NCBI GenBank assembly: GCA_964342825.1
Contig: CAYFHO010000002.1
Location: 62,001 to 126,000, forward strand
From: AAA164-E04 sp964342825
Lineage (GTDB): Bacteria; Verrucomicrobiota; Verrucomicrobiia; Limisphaerales; AAA164-E04
Direction of reading: 5' to 3'
DNA length: 64,000 nt
Of this stretch, positions 17,901 to 26,116 are shown one piece after another. Each line of letters starts with the position of its first letter. Positions within the stretch are counted from its first letter, which is position 1. Made by a program: the position numbers and the translations under genes. The notes below the pieces were generated by a model, which made no database searches, was not told where the DNA came from, and worked only from the letters and a program-made list of their open reading frames with translations.

Positions 17901-18158
17901 GTTGTTGGCAGGCACGAAGATATCTCCGTCCGGACTTGGATTCCATTCAAAGTAGGGCAAATAGACTTCGACATCATAGTCATCTGGAAATCTTTCGTTT
18001 CCAGTGATGGAAGCAAGCGAAGTGCCGCCGATACCTAACCAGGCACGACCAGTGATCGTCCCTTGGGGCTCTGAGGGTTGTGCTTTCGCCAGACACAAGG
18101 TCAGCGCCAGCATGAACACTCCCGACAATATTTTTGATATTTTATTGTGTTTGTTCAT
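14964..18158 (-). CDS. Large secreted protein with two PA14 modules, Ig-like domains and a DUF1349-like domain
   Basis: The 1064-residue protein begins with a signal peptide (MNKHNKISKILSGVFMLALT, cut after AKA). Module order: PA14-like (about 30-205, with GDYIFWISADDNADLWLSTD), Ig-like (about 225-305, with PPYTFQWSKDGTDI), an SbsA-type Ig domain (about 310-405, with ARVTFSEPVD), a second PA14-like module (about 410-590, with GEYIFFTNSDDPSDLFLSTD), Ig-like (about 600-690), a second SbsA-type Ig domain (about 695-785) and a DUF1349/lectin-like domain (about 790-1010, with SWAKSGIMVREELDPAARHV). The first half is thus repeated. PA14 and lectin-like folds bind glycans, so a surface or secreted carbohydrate-binding role is likely; no catalytic domain is seen. 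The C-terminus has no PEP-CTERM tag. Confidence 0.85.
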   Translation of the reverse strand: MNKHNKISKILSGVFMLALTLCLAKAQPSEPQGTITGRAWLGIGGTSLASITGNERFPDDYDVEVYLPYFEWNPSPDGDIFVPANNAYGNNYAAQIMGYFHPPVSGDYIFWISADDNADLWLSTDSDPANKYVIAREAGWSNARNWDSVGGGSNVDDKRSDSFGATEWPSGNTITLQAGEAYYIEALMKEGGGGDNLAVAVEDPNGIIDPTLPIPGEYLSSIQPSGPLMIVTQPAGATVNPLDAVTLSVEVSGTPPYTFQWSKDGTDIEGANSASYSIDRVDNTHAGSYRVAVSGAEGSADSDPAVITVNTDSEPPTIIGATGSETFASARVTFSEPVDATTGGNPSNYSLSGGVNVTGATVGAAPNDHIVTLTTSAQEVGVMLTVTVNNVTDLFGNAIAADSSMEFSTFIWQEGVVLHKFWQGTPNNIQGLIDDPRFPDSPDFVTLEPFWEYGPGGVNESGSNYGNQLVGWFIPPADGEYIFFTNSDDPSDLFLSTDDDPANKLLIAREAGWSNARNWVGVGGGASNIDDKRSDFFIDSEWPTLDITLEAGERYYLESLHTEGGGGDSVAATVIRSTDPDPENGDAPTLTGSLIGTYLDPNGISVNILTQPADASVFENLAATFTVEAEGSSAYGTGLGYQWQMAPAGSDNFTDIDGATGASYTTDLLPGSANGNQYRVIIGAPTITLGTTISDVATLTVDSDSTAPSIVSAGALSGSSAVGVLFDERLDPASAADAGNYSVSGVNVTGAEVFGAENNIVKLSLSGAPAAGYTVTVDGVTDLAGNAANGSLEGESVPMTHEDINDPALEGDAFGIGNGGFYVAGGGNDIWGNADMFHFVHAPHSGSFDIRVRVVSLEGTHSWAKSGIMVREELDPAARHVDILTTRTEGQNITNVQWRDTFGGGSASKPGGERVGPVPYPNAWIRLTREDGNSNEFKGYLSTDGVSWGDPYHVYNMTEDTDGPFASDVIAGLAVTSHDNNPDVPLAQAIFTDYSITEYMGEPEPPADANLAISTADGSITITWDAGTLSSSSEVNGTYTPVNGATSPYTVDASAAGAMFYKTQ

Positions 18159-18472
18159 ATTACGTATGTTTGTACTGTAAAACCGGGTCGTCGAGCTTTG
18201 TTAACCCAGCAAATGGATCTCGAGTCCCTGCCATGTTAACGAAACTCGACCTACGCGTGATGCGACTCAGCATCCGAGTAAACCAGTTCACGGGTGAAAC
18301 GCGCAGATACTAATGTCATGAACTCTGAAAAGTCAAACGCAAACTGTATTTTTGTGTCCAAATTGTAACAATATTGCCATGTCCTAGTCACCTGATAATC
18401 AAGCTCGAGGAGAGTTAGAATTGCGGATTCTGATGATTTTTCGATAATGACACGGTCATTGATGGTATTTAT
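18159..18472. other. Divergent intergenic region between the PA14 and tandem FG-GAP genes
   Basis: These 314 bases separate two divergently transcribed genes for very large exported proteins and should hold both promoters. The half nearer the PA14 gene contains the 61-base imperfect palindrome listed separately. The rest is AT-rich towards 18480. An 80-codon - strand frame (18251-18493) shows no family resemblance and is not called as a gene. No known riboswitch consensus was recognised. Confidence 0.6.
18190..18250 (-). repeat. Long imperfect inverted repeat in the 5' leader of the PA14 gene
   Basis: The outer arms GTCGAGTTTCGTTAAC (- strand, 18250-18235) and GTTAACAAAGCTCGAC (18205-18190) pair over 16 positions with one wobble and one mismatch, and an inner segment around CTCGAG can pair further. 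It lies 32-92 bases upstream of the start codon of the PA14 gene. It could be an RNA hairpin in the leader or a DNA site for a dimeric regulator. No T run follows, so it is not a standard terminator. Confidence 0.6.
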
Positions 18473-21400
18473 TTGATAATTCTGGTGAAGCAAACGCTAA
18501 AAAATCGAACACATAGGAAGCCCGCCAAACTGAAAACAATTTGGTTGATAATAAGTTACGTGCTTGCCGGCTCTCAAAGCTCAGCCCAACCCATATCTGA
18601 ATCTGAAATTACTGATCAAAACTTCAAAGTCTCAAACCTGGAGCAAAGGAAAGATTTGGATGTTGATCATGGATTCCGACTCCTTTCTGAGGAAAGAACG
18701 GGTATTCATTTCACCAATCACTTGAACACCGAGTTATCGCCTAATTCGTTTAACCTACTCAACGGCAGCGGGGTGGCATTGGCTGATTATGATGGAGATG
18801 GTCGATGCGATGTGTTTCTGGTGGCCATGTCAGGTCGGAACAAACTCTTCAGGAACATGGGAAACTGGGTTTTTGAAGATTCCACAAGGAATGCAGGTCT
18901 GTCAGAAGCAATCCGATATTCGAGTGGAGCGACCTTTGAAGATATCGATGGAGACGGCAGACTGGATCTGCTTATCTCTACTTTCGGCTCCGGAGTCAAA
19001 ACCTTCCTGAACCAACCCAATGGCAGATTCACTCCGCTTGAAAACCCATCTCTGGACCACCCTCATGGAAGTGCGACACTGGCACTTTCAGATGTGGATG
19101 GAGACGGAGACCTTGATCTTTACGTCACCAATTACGGACTTCATACCATGCGCACCAAACTGGATCTCCGAATTCGAACCGTGCGGGGAAAACCGCAGGT
19201 GGTTGGGCGCTATCGGGATTTTTACAAGATCATTAACGGTAAACTAGTTGAATATGGGGAACCTGACACCTTGTATCTGAACAACGGAGAGGGGCTTTTT
19301 AGTCCAGTTTCATGGACTGACGGCACCTTTCAGGACGAAAACGGACGCCCACTACCACATGGATATCGAGACCTGGGCCTGAGTGCCATGTTTCGGGACG
19401 TCAATAATGATGGTCAACCCGATCTTTATGTGTGCAATGATTTTCAGACACCCGACCGCTTATGGATCAACCAAGGTTCAGGAAAATTCAGGGCAATTGA
19501 AAGGGCTGCGATCCGGGTATCCAGCTATTCCTCCATGGGAATCGATTTTGGTGATCTCAACCGCGATGGCCGCGACGATTTCATGGTGGTTGACATGTTA
19601 AGCCGAACTCATCAATTACGAATGACACAGCACCTGGAACCTTCCCCCAGCATTGAAACCACCGGAGAAGCCACCTGGGACAGACCACAAATCAGTCGCA
19701 ACACCCTCTTCATACAGCAGGAGGAAGATGGTTTCACAGAAATAGCACAGTTTGCAGGATTGAGTGCCACCGAATGGTCCTGGGCGCCAGTGTTCATGGA
19801 TGTAGACTTGGATGGTTATGAGGACATATTGATTGGGAACGGTCATGCGCAGGACAATCTGGACAAAGACACCCTGGAAAAAAGGGCAAGGTTTCCCAAT
19901 GATTCACCGCAACAGCTGGCCATTCTATTTCCCGAATTAAAAACGCCTAACCTGGCATTCCGAAACAAGGGTAACCTGCAATTTGAGGAAGTGGGCGAAC
20001 AGTGGGGATTTGATTCCACTCAAATTTCAAATGCCATCGCCTTGGGGGACCTGGATAATGATGGGGATCAGGACGTGATCATCAATTGCCTCAACGCCCC
20101 AGCGCTGGTTTATGAGAACAAAAGCCAGGGACCACGCATTGCAGTCAGACTGAAAGGTCACCCCGGCAACACCAGAGGTATCGGGGCCCGGATCTCATTA
20201 ATCGAAGGAGATTTCATTCAAAGTCAGGAAATCATTAGTGGCGGCAGATACCTTTCAGGCGACCAGGCACAACGCACCTTTGCCATCACTCAAACTGATG
20301 GGAACAGACACCTGGAAATCTGTTGGCGAAGTGGATTGATTTCCAAGGTTCCAGCCGTAGAGGCGGATCGATTGTATGAAGTTTTTGAACCGAGCCCGAC
20401 AAGTGATAGGCCTCAAAAACAGAAACTGGAACCTAATCCAGAGCCGCTTTTTAGTGAAATCACTTCGATCCAGCGCCCACATCATTCCAAATCAGGTATG
20501 GACAGTCGCCAGATTCAACCAACCTGGCCCTTCCATCGTTCCAATCTCGGTTCGGTTCTGGCATGGCTGGACGTCGATCAGGATGGAGATGATGACCTCG
20601 CCGTGAGTGGAGGAAGCCAAGCATCCCTTTGGATTGAAAACCTGGGGCAGGGAGAATTTGGAAATCCCGTCATGTACCAGCGTGAAGCTGGAAACGCAGG
20701 TGAAGCAGGCTTTGCTTCCCTGCCAGTTTCAGAGTCTGTAAAACTTGTCAGCACCGCAAACCAAGGAACCACAGCAGCAGTCCGCAGCACGCTGGACATT
20801 TGGTCAACCGATGGTTCGACATCGAAGCTGGTTGAATTTTCAGACGGGCCTTTAGGACCCATCGCGATTGCTGATGTTGATGGAGATGCCGACCTCGATA
20901 TTTTCGTTGGAGACCAATCGCCTTTTGGCCGATTCCCGGACTCAAGCTCATCCTACTTACTGATGAATCAAGATGGAGCTTTTTCAATAGACTCCAGTAA
21001 ATCCATGCTTGAATTAAAAAACGTTCAAGGAGCCGTTTTCTGCGACTGGGATTTGGATGGAGATCCAGACCTTATCGTCACAAGCGAATGGGGAGAATTA
21101 TCCTGGCTGATTAATGACAAAGGAAATTTTATCGACAAGTCCCCTTCCATTCTCGGAGGAAAACTCTCTGGAATTTGGCAGGGTTTGGCAACCGGGGATT
21201 TCAACGAAGATGGCAGACCGGATCTGATTGCCTGCAACGCAGGAAAGAACACGCAGTGGTCTCAATGGGGAACCGAAAGATTTAGAATTTACTTCAGCAC
21301 TCAAATGAGGGCTCCTGAAACCATCGTCATGACAGCTTATTTAAATGGAGATGAATGGTTACCCGCGACACCTCTTGAAGAAATCCTTCCCTGGATGAAC

Positions 21401-22150
21401 GATGCCAGGCTGCGGTTTACAACCCATAAGGATTATGCTGAAGAAAACATGAGTGAAATATTGGGCAAGCATCTGACCCAATTCGAAATGATGGAAATCA
21501 ACACTCTGGAAACAACACTTCTGCTGAATCTCCCCGAAGAAATTCAAAAAATTGATCTCCCCAAAGAAGCACAATGGGCTCCGAGCTTCAGTCCAGCTGT
21601 TGCCGATTTCAACAACGACGGACATGAGGACATTTTTCTGAGCCAAAACCTGGATACGGGCAACCGCCAATGGGGCCGTATGGATGCAGGCAACGGGTTG
21701 GTTCTTCTAGGGAATGGCAGCGGTCACTTCGATACCGTTTCGTGTGACCAAAGCGGCATTCTGATAAGAGGAGAACAACGAGGCACCGCCCTGGCCGATT
21801 TTAATCAAGATGGTAAAATGGATTTGGCTGTTCTTGAGAATGGCCAGGGAGTTCATGTCTATGTGAACAAAAAGGCAAACCCCGGAACCAGAATTTCTTT
21901 AAAAGGAACAACCAAAAACCCCCACTGCATTGGAGCCAAGTTGCGAAAAGTAGATCCGCAGAACGGCGAGACCTATGGACCAATGAAAGAAATTCAATCT
22001 GGTTCAGGGTTTGGTTCATTGAATGCGCCAGCCCTTGTGTTTGCACAAGAGAATCAGTCTTTTCACATTCAGATCACCTGGCCTGATGGGCGAAAAAGTG
22101 TCCATCCAATTCCAAAAGGAATTGAAGAAGTTACCATAGAGCATCCATGA
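18473..22150 (+). CDS. Giant secreted FG-GAP/UnbV protein with tandem-duplicated propeller unit
   Basis: The 1225-residue protein has a basic N-terminus and hydrophobic export signal (about 20-42, TIWLIISYVLAGSQSSA). The first propeller has FG-GAP repeats such as DYDGDGRCDVFLV, DIDGDGRLDLLIS, DVDGDGDLDLYVT, DLNRDGRDDFMVV and DLDNDGDQDVIIN, followed by a UnbV-like segment (about 583-605, SQEIISGGRYLSGDQAQRTF). A second set starts near residue 699 (DVDQDGDDDLAVS, DWDLDGDPDLIVT, DFNNDGHEDIFLS, DFNQDGKMDLAVL) and ends in another UnbV-like segment (about 1171, MKEIQSGSGFGSLNAPALVF). It is therefore two CRTAC1-like units in one chain, about twice the family's usual length. Function is unknown. The VKOR-DsbA gene follows after 22 bases. 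Confidence 0.88.
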   Translation: MIILVKQTLKNRTHRKPAKLKTIWLIISYVLAGSQSSAQPISESEITDQNFKVSNLEQRKDLDVDHGFRLLSEERTGIHFTNHLNTELSPNSFNLLNGSGVALADYDGDGRCDVFLVAMSGRNKLFRNMGNWVFEDSTRNAGLSEAIRYSSGATFEDIDGDGRLDLLISTFGSGVKTFLNQPNGRFTPLENPSLDHPHGSATLALSDVDGDGDLDLYVTNYGLHTMRTKLDLRIRTVRGKPQVVGRYRDFYKIINGKLVEYGEPDTLYLNNGEGLFSPVSWTDGTFQDENGRPLPHGYRDLGLSAMFRDVNNDGQPDLYVCNDFQTPDRLWINQGSGKFRAIERAAIRVSSYSSMGIDFGDLNRDGRDDFMVVDMLSRTHQLRMTQHLEPSPSIETTGEATWDRPQISRNTLFIQQEEDGFTEIAQFAGLSATEWSWAPVFMDVDLDGYEDILIGNGHAQDNLDKDTLEKRARFPNDSPQQLAILFPELKTPNLAFRNKGNLQFEEVGEQWGFDSTQISNAIALGDLDNDGDQDVIINCLNAPALVYENKSQGPRIAVRLKGHPGNTRGIGARISLIEGDFIQSQEIISGGRYLSGDQAQRTFAITQTDGNRHLEICWRSGLISKVPAVEADRLYEVFEPSPTSDRPQKQKLEPNPEPLFSEITSIQRPHHSKSGMDSRQIQPTWPFHRSNLGSVLAWLDVDQDGDDDLAVSGGSQASLWIENLGQGEFGNPVMYQREAGNAGEAGFASLPVSESVKLVSTANQGTTAAVRSTLDIWSTDGSTSKLVEFSDGPLGPIAIADVDGDADLDIFVGDQSPFGRFPDSSSSYLLMNQDGAFSIDSSKSMLELKNVQGAVFCDWDLDGDPDLIVTSEWGELSWLINDKGNFIDKSPSILGGKLSGIWQGLATGDFNEDGRPDLIACNAGKNTQWSQWGTERFRIYFSTQMRAPETIVMTAYLNGDEWLPATPLEEILPWMNDARLRFTTHKDYAEENMSEILGKHLTQFEMMEINTLETTLLLNLPEEIQKIDLPKEAQWAPSFSPAVADFNNDGHEDIFLSQNLDTGNRQWGRMDAGNGLVLLGNGSGHFDTVSCDQSGILIRGEQRGTALADFNQDGKMDLAVLENGQGVHVYVNKKANPGTRISLKGTTKNPHCIGAKLRKVDPQNGETYGPMKEIQSGSGFGSLNAPALVFAQENQSFHIQITWPDGRKSVHPIPKGIEEVTIEHP

Positions 22151-22172
22151 TAGGTATTAAACCTCAGTCACC

Positions 22173-23531
22173 ATGGCAAAAAAGAAACGACAGGGACAAC
22201 TCAAAAAGGAACCACAAACACAAGCGGCTCCTCTGACAGGTGCATGGCTTCATGGAGTTCGCGCTCTGTTGGTCAGCGCCATGATCATCACATCTTACCT
22301 TGCATTGGTCACTTTAACGAATGGCGGAGGTGCTCCAGGCTGCGGCCCAGACTCAGGATGTGATCAAGTGCTTACCAGTTCGTGGGCTTATTGGCTGGGA
22401 ATACCTGTCTCCCTGCCAGGACTGGCTTTGTATGGAGTATTTCTGATCAGTACTTTTTCGCTGAGCAGCCAGGACCTTGAAAAAGCCAGACGATCGCTCA
22501 ACGCTCAAACCCTTTGCGCATTCAGTGTCCTATTCGCTGCCATTTGGTTCGTTGGAGTCCAGGGTATCAAGATCAAGGCCTTTTGCCCCTATTGCTGCAC
22601 GGCCCATGCGTTGGCAAGCATCGCTGCCATCCTTTTCCTGACGAGGGCAAACTCGGTGGGTTCCAAGTTGTCGGTCCAATTGAATTTTGCGGGCGGTGCT
22701 TTGGCTGGCGTCGTTCTGGTGGCGGTCGTCGCATTCGTCCAGGTCGCCTTTCCTAAGAAACAGGCTGCTCCAGAAATTGTCAATCTGGCTGAATCCAATC
22801 CGGAGATTGAAACAACCAATCCCCCGCCGGCTCAACTGTCTGAGGAAGAGGTGACTCCGCAGGTTATATCAACTGAGGAAACTCAAACTCCACCAGAGAA
22901 CGTGGTCTCCAAGAGCGATAGACCCGCCTCCCCCCCCTTGCTGATACCACGTACCAATTTCCAAATCACAACTTCAGGGCTCCCCACTCTCGGAGATTTG
23001 ACCGCCACCCACCGAATCACGTGCATCTTTGATTATACTTGCCACCATTGCCGCAATCTTCACGGTTTTATTCGTGAGTTATTGGTTAAATATGACGGAC
23101 AATTATCCTGCCTGATGATTCCCATGCCTCTGGACGCCGACTGTAATCGATTAATAAAAAAGACACAGGAGGACCACCTCAATGCTTGTGCTTACGCCAA
23201 GGTCTGTCTCGCAGTTCATCAAATTGCTCCTGAAAAATACGACGCGTTTGACAATTGGTTATTCAGTAATCACGAGTCCGTTAAATCTGTGGAAACAGTG
23301 ATGGAACACGCCCGAGATTTGGTGGGTGCCGATGAACTGGACAAAGCCCTTCAAAGCGACCAGCTCATAGAGCAATTGAAAACCAACATCACCACCTACG
23401 AAACCACTTCAAAAATGGGACGAAAATCTTCCATGCCACAAACGATTATCGGATCCCAAGTGGTTTTCGGCCCACCCCCAAACGTGGAGACGCTGGACAG
23501 AATTCTAAAGCAGATTTTACAATTGAATTAA
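22173..23531 (+). CDS. Vitamin K epoxide reductase (VKOR) fused to a DsbA-like thioredoxin domain
   Basis: The 452-residue membrane protein has a VKOR four-to-five-helix domain (about 28-185) with the loop cysteines Cys57 and Cys63 (GCGPDSGCDQV) and the quinone-proximal pair Cys138-x-x-Cys141 (FCPYC). A Pro/Glu-rich linker (about 195-255) leads to a DsbA-like thioredoxin fold with Cys288-His-His-Cys291 (YTCHHCRNL) and a cis-Pro near KSSMPQTI. VKOR re-oxidises the thioredoxin partner with quinone, so the fusion is a one-chain machine for making disulfides in exported proteins, replacing DsbA plus DsbB. It follows the giant FG-GAP gene by 22 bases and probably shares its transcript. Confidence 0.93.
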   Translation: MAKKKRQGQLKKEPQTQAAPLTGAWLHGVRALLVSAMIITSYLALVTLTNGGGAPGCGPDSGCDQVLTSSWAYWLGIPVSLPGLALYGVFLISTFSLSSQDLEKARRSLNAQTLCAFSVLFAAIWFVGVQGIKIKAFCPYCCTAHALASIAAILFLTRANSVGSKLSVQLNFAGGALAGVVLVAVVAFVQVAFPKKQAAPEIVNLAESNPEIETTNPPPAQLSEEEVTPQVISTEETQTPPENVVSKSDRPASPPLLIPRTNFQITTSGLPTLGDLTATHRITCIFDYTCHHCRNLHGFIRELLVKYDGQLSCLMIPMPLDADCNRLIKKTQEDHLNACAYAKVCLAVHQIAPEKYDAFDNWLFSNHESVKSVETVMEHARDLVGADELDKALQSDQLIEQLKTNITTYETTSKMGRKSSMPQTIIGSQVVFGPPPNVETLDRILKQILQLN

Positions 23532-23566
23532 TCTCCAGGAAACCACTGAGGGCTTCTTGGCATAGG

Positions 23567-24925
23567 TCAATAATCCTTGGCATCCAAACTCACACAAACA
23601 ATTTCTTCATCGTTGCGGGCGTATACATGCAGATTGGCAAAAGCGGGATGGCTCCAGACGACCTTTCGACCAAAGGCTTCATTGGTTGGTTCCAGAAGGT
23701 GTGCCCGACTGATCTCCTGATAGGATTCAGGGCTTAGCTTGGCCAAAATTAAATCACCTGTTTCACTGAAAAGAAAATAACGATCCTGATGCTTCACCAC
23801 AAAAGCGGTTCCATGCCGCCCTGATTTCCCTTCTCCAATCGTGGGTTGGGTGGTTTGCCAAAGTCGCTCTCCATCTTCCATACGCACGGCCATGAGTGCG
23901 CTGGATTCAACATCACAACCGTAGATGACACCATCTTCAACAAATGGGGTAACATTCACGGAATAGAGAGCATTTCGTGCGTTGCCCCTCCAGGCGATTT
24001 CTGCACCTGGCTTAGTCGAATCCAATCGCACCATGGCAGAGACATTCCCAATGGCGCTCACGAACAAGGAATCCTGGTAAACTCTGGGAACTGCGATGGA
24101 CATGTTGTATCCGGGCTTTAACGGGATGGACCAATAAGGTTCACCTGTTTTGGGATTCACACTGTTGAGGGATTCCGGATGCCAGGCTACCAACTGTGAA
24201 ACTCCCGCGTGTTCGATCCAGGCAGGTGCACCATAGCCTGGCTCCGGCGCAGAAAGTGCGCGCCATTTTTCCTCACCTGTGTCTGCATCAAATGCCACCA
24301 GGACACTCCCCTCGCCACCAACCAAGCTGTAAAGAGTATTGCTTTTTGCCAGTGGATGACTGGAGAAACCCCAGATAGGTGTTTCGACTCCGTAATCTTT
24401 TTTGAAATCTTTCTGCCAAACCAATTTCCCATCCGCTGTGGACAAACAGCTCAATCGCCCCTCAGCTCCCAGAATATAAATCTTACCCTTGTGAACGGTC
24501 GGAGTGGCTCTAGGTCCGGCAGCATAAGAAAGGTTGTAATACTGGGTGTAATCATAGCTCCAATTCACTTTTCCGGTATCAGCGTCAAGGCAAAGCAGAC
24601 GTTCGCGTCCTTCCAGGAGATTTTTACCGCTTGGACTATTTTTGACTTGCCCACCCTGGTGAACATAATCGAACAGATAAACCTTACCGTCAGCTACGGC
24701 CGGTCCCGAGTAACCCAAACCCACAGGGGCACGCCAAACTGTTTTGAGTCCTGTGTCAGGGAAAGATTCAACCACGCCTTCATCGTGCCAGATACTGGCA
24801 CGATCAGGCCCCAGCCATTGAGGCCAGTCGGATCCATGAACTTGAACAATACCGAAAATCAGAATGGCCAGGGTGCTGACCTTGCGACCGAAACTTTGTC
24901 GTGAGAGCTGAGCAATTTGAGACAT
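23567..24925 (-). CDS. Exported PQQ-like beta-propeller protein
   Basis: The 452-residue protein has a signal peptide (about 1-31, ending QVHG) followed by SDWPQWLGPDRASIW, the typical opening of the outer-membrane-assembly-like PQQ-repeat proteins found in Planctomycetes and Verrucomicrobia. Several propeller blades with the A-x-D-x-x-T-G-x-x-x-W motif follow, for example LCLDADTGKVNWSYDY and VAFDADTGEEKWRAL. No PQQ-ligand cluster or enzyme domain is visible, so it is more likely a binding or scaffold protein (BamB-like fold) than a PQQ dehydrogenase. It converges on the VKOR-DsbA gene (35 bases between stops) without a clear terminator. A second protein of this family is encoded at 46461-47747. 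Confidence 0.85.
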   Translation of the reverse strand: MSQIAQLSRQSFGRKVSTLAILIFGIVQVHGSDWPQWLGPDRASIWHDEGVVESFPDTGLKTVWRAPVGLGYSGPAVADGKVYLFDYVHQGGQVKNSPSGKNLLEGRERLLCLDADTGKVNWSYDYTQYYNLSYAAGPRATPTVHKGKIYILGAEGRLSCLSTADGKLVWQKDFKKDYGVETPIWGFSSHPLAKSNTLYSLVGGEGSVLVAFDADTGEEKWRALSAPEPGYGAPAWIEHAGVSQLVAWHPESLNSVNPKTGEPYWSIPLKPGYNMSIAVPRVYQDSLFVSAIGNVSAMVRLDSTKPGAEIAWRGNARNALYSVNVTPFVEDGVIYGCDVESSALMAVRMEDGERLWQTTQPTIGEGKSGRHGTAFVVKHQDRYFLFSETGDLILAKLSPESYQEISRAHLLEPTNEAFGRKVVWSHPAFANLHVYARNDEEIVCVSLDAKDY

Positions 24926-25039
24926 AACACCTGAATCATAGTGGTCTTTCTCACAAAGTAAAAATGAAAGATTTTTGAAAATAGATTTCTATGAGTAAAG
25001 GTAGTTGATCAGAAGATTTTTCCGTAACAGCGAACTGAT

Positions 25040-26116
25040 TCAAGGAAACGTTTTGATCGGCACCAATTTCGGTTCCCAACCACTGAGGATCGGGGTTTTA
25101 GCAATAACATACCCTGCCGTTCCCGCTTGCTTGGACAGCCTGATCTGTGCGGCTATTTGCTCAGAACTGACATCCCACCCCTGGAGCACGGCGAACAAAC
25201 GTTTCGGATCAATTTCAGGCCTGTCATAGCGTTTCATCTCCGTGCGAAAACTTTGGATCGAGGAAGCAATCCAACCCGCTTCTTCGGAGTAATGCTTGAG
25301 ATCACGTCCCAGTTCTTTGTAAGTCAGCAGCGCCCCCAGGTGCCTGCTGTGAGCCGCTAGAGGATCCAACTGCCTGGACCATTCTCTCCAACAAGCCCCA
25401 TTATAACAACCAACACCCGCACACCAACCATCCTTGTCATGTGCTTCGCATTCGGAAACCCAAATCGGAATGCATTCCACGTGAGGAAAGGATTCCTGAA
25501 CCTTTTCAACAAACCTCGCTGGAGCGTCATGCCCCAGCTCTTGGGCGGTACGCTTGGGGCCGTAATCAGTGGTCCATCGACAAAGGGGATGCCCGCATCC
25601 ACAAGCCGATGGGGCACCTTGTAAACCGTTCAGAAACAATCTCTCGGGCGAAGGCCAGGATTTAAGAAGCTTGGATACTTTGGCCAATTGAGCTTCAAAG
25701 GCTCCCTCATAGAAGATGGGAACCCAAGGGTAAACTTTAACGATTTGATCTTCGGTTTCTTTGGGAAACTCGGGATAAAACCGTCGCCATTCTGGATGCC
25801 CCTGAATACTGGCCATCCATTCAGGGTGAGCGTTTGCCAAATCAGGATCACGGGCCACCTCGATCCAGTATCCAATTCCCAACCCAGCTTCTTTGAGCCG
25901 AAGTAATGCTTCAATCGACTCGTGAGTGGGCATCCTTTGAATAGAGACTAAAATCTTGTTGACGGATTCTTTTTGCAGCTCCGCAACTTTTAATGAAGGC
26001 AGATCCTGCGTATCCACCAGCCAGGCATGAAACGAATCATCCTCAGCTGAAAGATTGAAAAAACTTCCGCCAACAAGCCCGATCACCAAACAGGTTATAA
26101 AGATCAAATTTCTCAT
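25040..26116 (-). CDS. Exported protein of unknown function, possible TIM-barrel fold
   Basis: The start is placed at 26116 (MRNLIFITCLVIGLVGGSFF), giving a signal peptide and 358 residues. The ATG overlaps the stop of the DUF3179 gene (ATGA junction), so the two are translationally coupled. I do not recognise the family. The alternation of strands and helices (NKILVSIQRMPTHESIEALL, GLGIGYWIEVARDP, GTAGYVIAKTPIL near the end) suggests a TIM-barrel resembling glycoside-hydrolase-like proteins. Two Cys-rich loops stand out, SACGCGHPLCRW (about 170-181) and GWCAGVGCYNGACW (about 232-245), and could bind metal or form disulfides. Its partner is presumably the DUF3179 protein. Confidence 0.6.
   Translation of the reverse strand: MRNLIFITCLVIGLVGGSFFNLSAEDDSFHAWLVDTQDLPSLKVAELQKESVNKILVSIQRMPTHESIEALLRLKEAGLGIGYWIEVARDPDLANAHPEWMASIQGHPEWRRFYPEFPKETEDQIVKVYPWVPIFYEGAFEAQLAKVSKLLKSWPSPERLFLNGLQGAPSACGCGHPLCRWTTDYGPKRTAQELGHDAPARFVEKVQESFPHVECIPIWVSECEAHDKDGWCAGVGCYNGACWREWSRQLDPLAAHSRHLGALLTYKELGRDLKHYSEEAGWIASSIQSFRTEMKRYDRPEIDPKRLFAVLQGWDVSSEQIAAQIRLSKQAGTAGYVIAKTPILSGWEPKLVPIKTFP

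Noticed and set aside
18251..18493. 80-codon - strand frame upstream of the PA14 gene
   Set aside because: It overlaps the start of the divergent FG-GAP gene and has no family resemblance; it lies in an expected promoter region.
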